64,000 bases of DNA from Paraconiothyrium sp. Pb-2020. Its lineage: Eukaryota > Ascomycota > Dothideomycetes > Pleosporales > Didymosphaeriaceae. Position numbers and translations under genes: made by a program. Shown in pieces: positions 63,459 through 64,000 of this stretch. The stretch is taken from contig JAJUBI010000003.1 of the NCBI GenBank assembly GCA_022419385.1, positions 2,604,001 to 2,668,000 of the forward strand, in the 5' to 3' direction. Below the pieces are notes generated by a model. That model saw only the letters and a program-made list of their open reading frames with translations. It was not told the origin of the DNA and did no database searches. Numbering within the stretch: position 1 is the stretch's first letter; each line of letters begins with the position of its first letter.

Positions 63459-64000
63459 CGTATATGGCTAGAGTTACTATAGGTAGGCTATTATTCTACT
63501 AGTATTTCTAGATAATATTCTATACTAGTACTATAATCTCTAGAAAGAGTGCCTATACTATATATATAATAGTATTCTTAGTATTTACTTCTACCTTTAA
63601 GCGCTCTACTTAGGCTGCTAAAAAGCTCTAGATCTTATAAATATCTTTATTTATATTAAGATATCTCTTATATTATTTTATATTATATTAGTCTAATAAC
63701 TTCTTTAGTGTCTTTTTAAAACTTTTCTTATAGTATACTAGACTCTCTATATTAGTATTTAGCTTACCTACTACTTTTTTATATTTCTAGACTATACCTT
63801 CTAGTACAGTTACTGTCTAGAAGGCTTACTACTACTTAATACTTTTCTAACTCTAAAGTATAGTAGTTATATAGTTAGCCTACTTTCTTCTAGTTATTTT
63901 CTAGCTCTTAAGTACCTAAGCTGCGTATAAGGCCTACTCTCTCTTAATACTCTTCTACTCTTAGAGTATAATAGTAGTCTATATAGCCTAACCTTTAAGC
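63459..64000 (-). other. Continuation of the unclassified sequence interrupted at 56166
   Basis: By the GTTAG duplication this joins directly to 56166. In minus-strand translation it has long Lys/Glu/Leu-rich stretches such as RYLQDLEL and SRALKGRSK, so a coiled-coil-like protein is suggested upstream of the tandem 47-codon modules. The window ends inside it. Confidence 0.4.

Larger units (their letters stand above)
10561..64000. other. AT-rich, RIP-mutated retrotransposon block (AT-isochore)
   Basis: Base composition shifts abruptly near 10.56-10.60 kb and stays TA-rich to the end. CA and TG dinucleotides are rare while TA is dominant, the mark of C-to-T change at CpA on both strands. Recognisable retrotransposon frames have CAA/CAG turned to TAA/TAG, TGG to TAG/TAA, TGC to TAC and CAC to TAC. 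Only two open frames exceed about 70 codons and neither is a real gene. Blocks like this are known from RIP-active ascomycetes. Confidence 0.93.

Noticed and set aside
10561..64000. Mitochondrial DNA, centromere or rDNA as explanation of the AT-rich block
   Set aside because: The block resolves into LTR retrotransposons with target duplications and CpA-directed mutation. No mitochondrial or ribosomal sequence was seen, though a centromeric or subtelomeric location of such a block cannot be excluded.
10561..64000. Small secreted effector gene hidden in the AT block
   Set aside because: AT-isochores of plant-pathogenic fungi can carry such genes, but no frame here has a start, signal peptide and cysteine pattern of that kind.

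Overview
The window comes from a filamentous ascomycete, probably a Dothideomycete-type genome with an active repeat-induced point mutation (RIP) history. The gene models have short GT-AG introns (47-64 nt, with one of 154 nt) and fungal-only protein families. From about 10.56 kb to the end, the sequence becomes extremely TA-rich and is built almost entirely from RIP-mutated LTR retrotransposons. I infer the taxon from sequence style; no marker gene fixes it.

Gene-bearing part (1-10,560). Three genes can be assembled, all on the minus strand. (1) A seven-exon Zn(II)2Cys6 transcription factor (415-3265, 845 aa). (2) A single-exon 680-aa protein related to the quinate repressor QutR/QA-1S (4393-6435). 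Its type I dehydroquinase domain keeps all visible catalytic residues, while its shikimate-dehydrogenase-like domain has lost them. (3) A five-exon, 293-aa classical short-chain dehydrogenase/reductase (8526-9726), the last gene before the repeat block. Between genes 1 and 2 lies a GC-rich spacer with an (CTG)11 microsatellite. The spacers 6.44-8.52 kb and 9.73-10.56 kb show no supportable gene. Nothing in the sequence shows that the three genes form one pathway.

Repeat part (10,560-64,000). Four sequence families can be separated by their LTRs. (i) A Ty3/gypsy chromovirus with 463-bp LTRs and about 7.07-kb full elements: copies at 11481-38455 (plus, interrupted), 17676-24769 (minus, intact structure), 43231-50296 (minus), and fragments at 10821-11480 and 42026-43230. 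(ii) A very long Ty3/gypsy element with 204-213-bp LTRs (12144-32049, minus), plus a partial copy (38456-42025) and a solo LTR (50749-50961). (iii) A second 7.29-kb gypsy element with 495-bp LTRs (56167-63453, minus), plus an LTR scrap at 10735-10811. (iv) An unclassified degraded sequence (50297-56166 continuing at 63454-64000) that hosts the solo LTR and element iii.

The elements are nested three deep: the intact minus chromovirus sits inside the integrase of the long gypsy element, which sits inside the gag region of a plus-strand chromovirus. Each insertion is supported by a short target-site duplication and by exact continuity of the interrupted sequence. The two halves of a further chromovirus copy, one at 11285-11480 and one at 42026-43230 in opposite orientation, share the five-base duplication TAAAA. 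This indicates a roughly 32-kb inversion between inverted chromovirus copies. No intact transposon ORF remains: glutamine and tryptophan codons have become stops throughout and zinc-knuckle cysteines have become tyrosines, as C-to-T change at CpA predicts. Splice models, motif readings and boundaries were worked out by eye; no alignments or searches were run.
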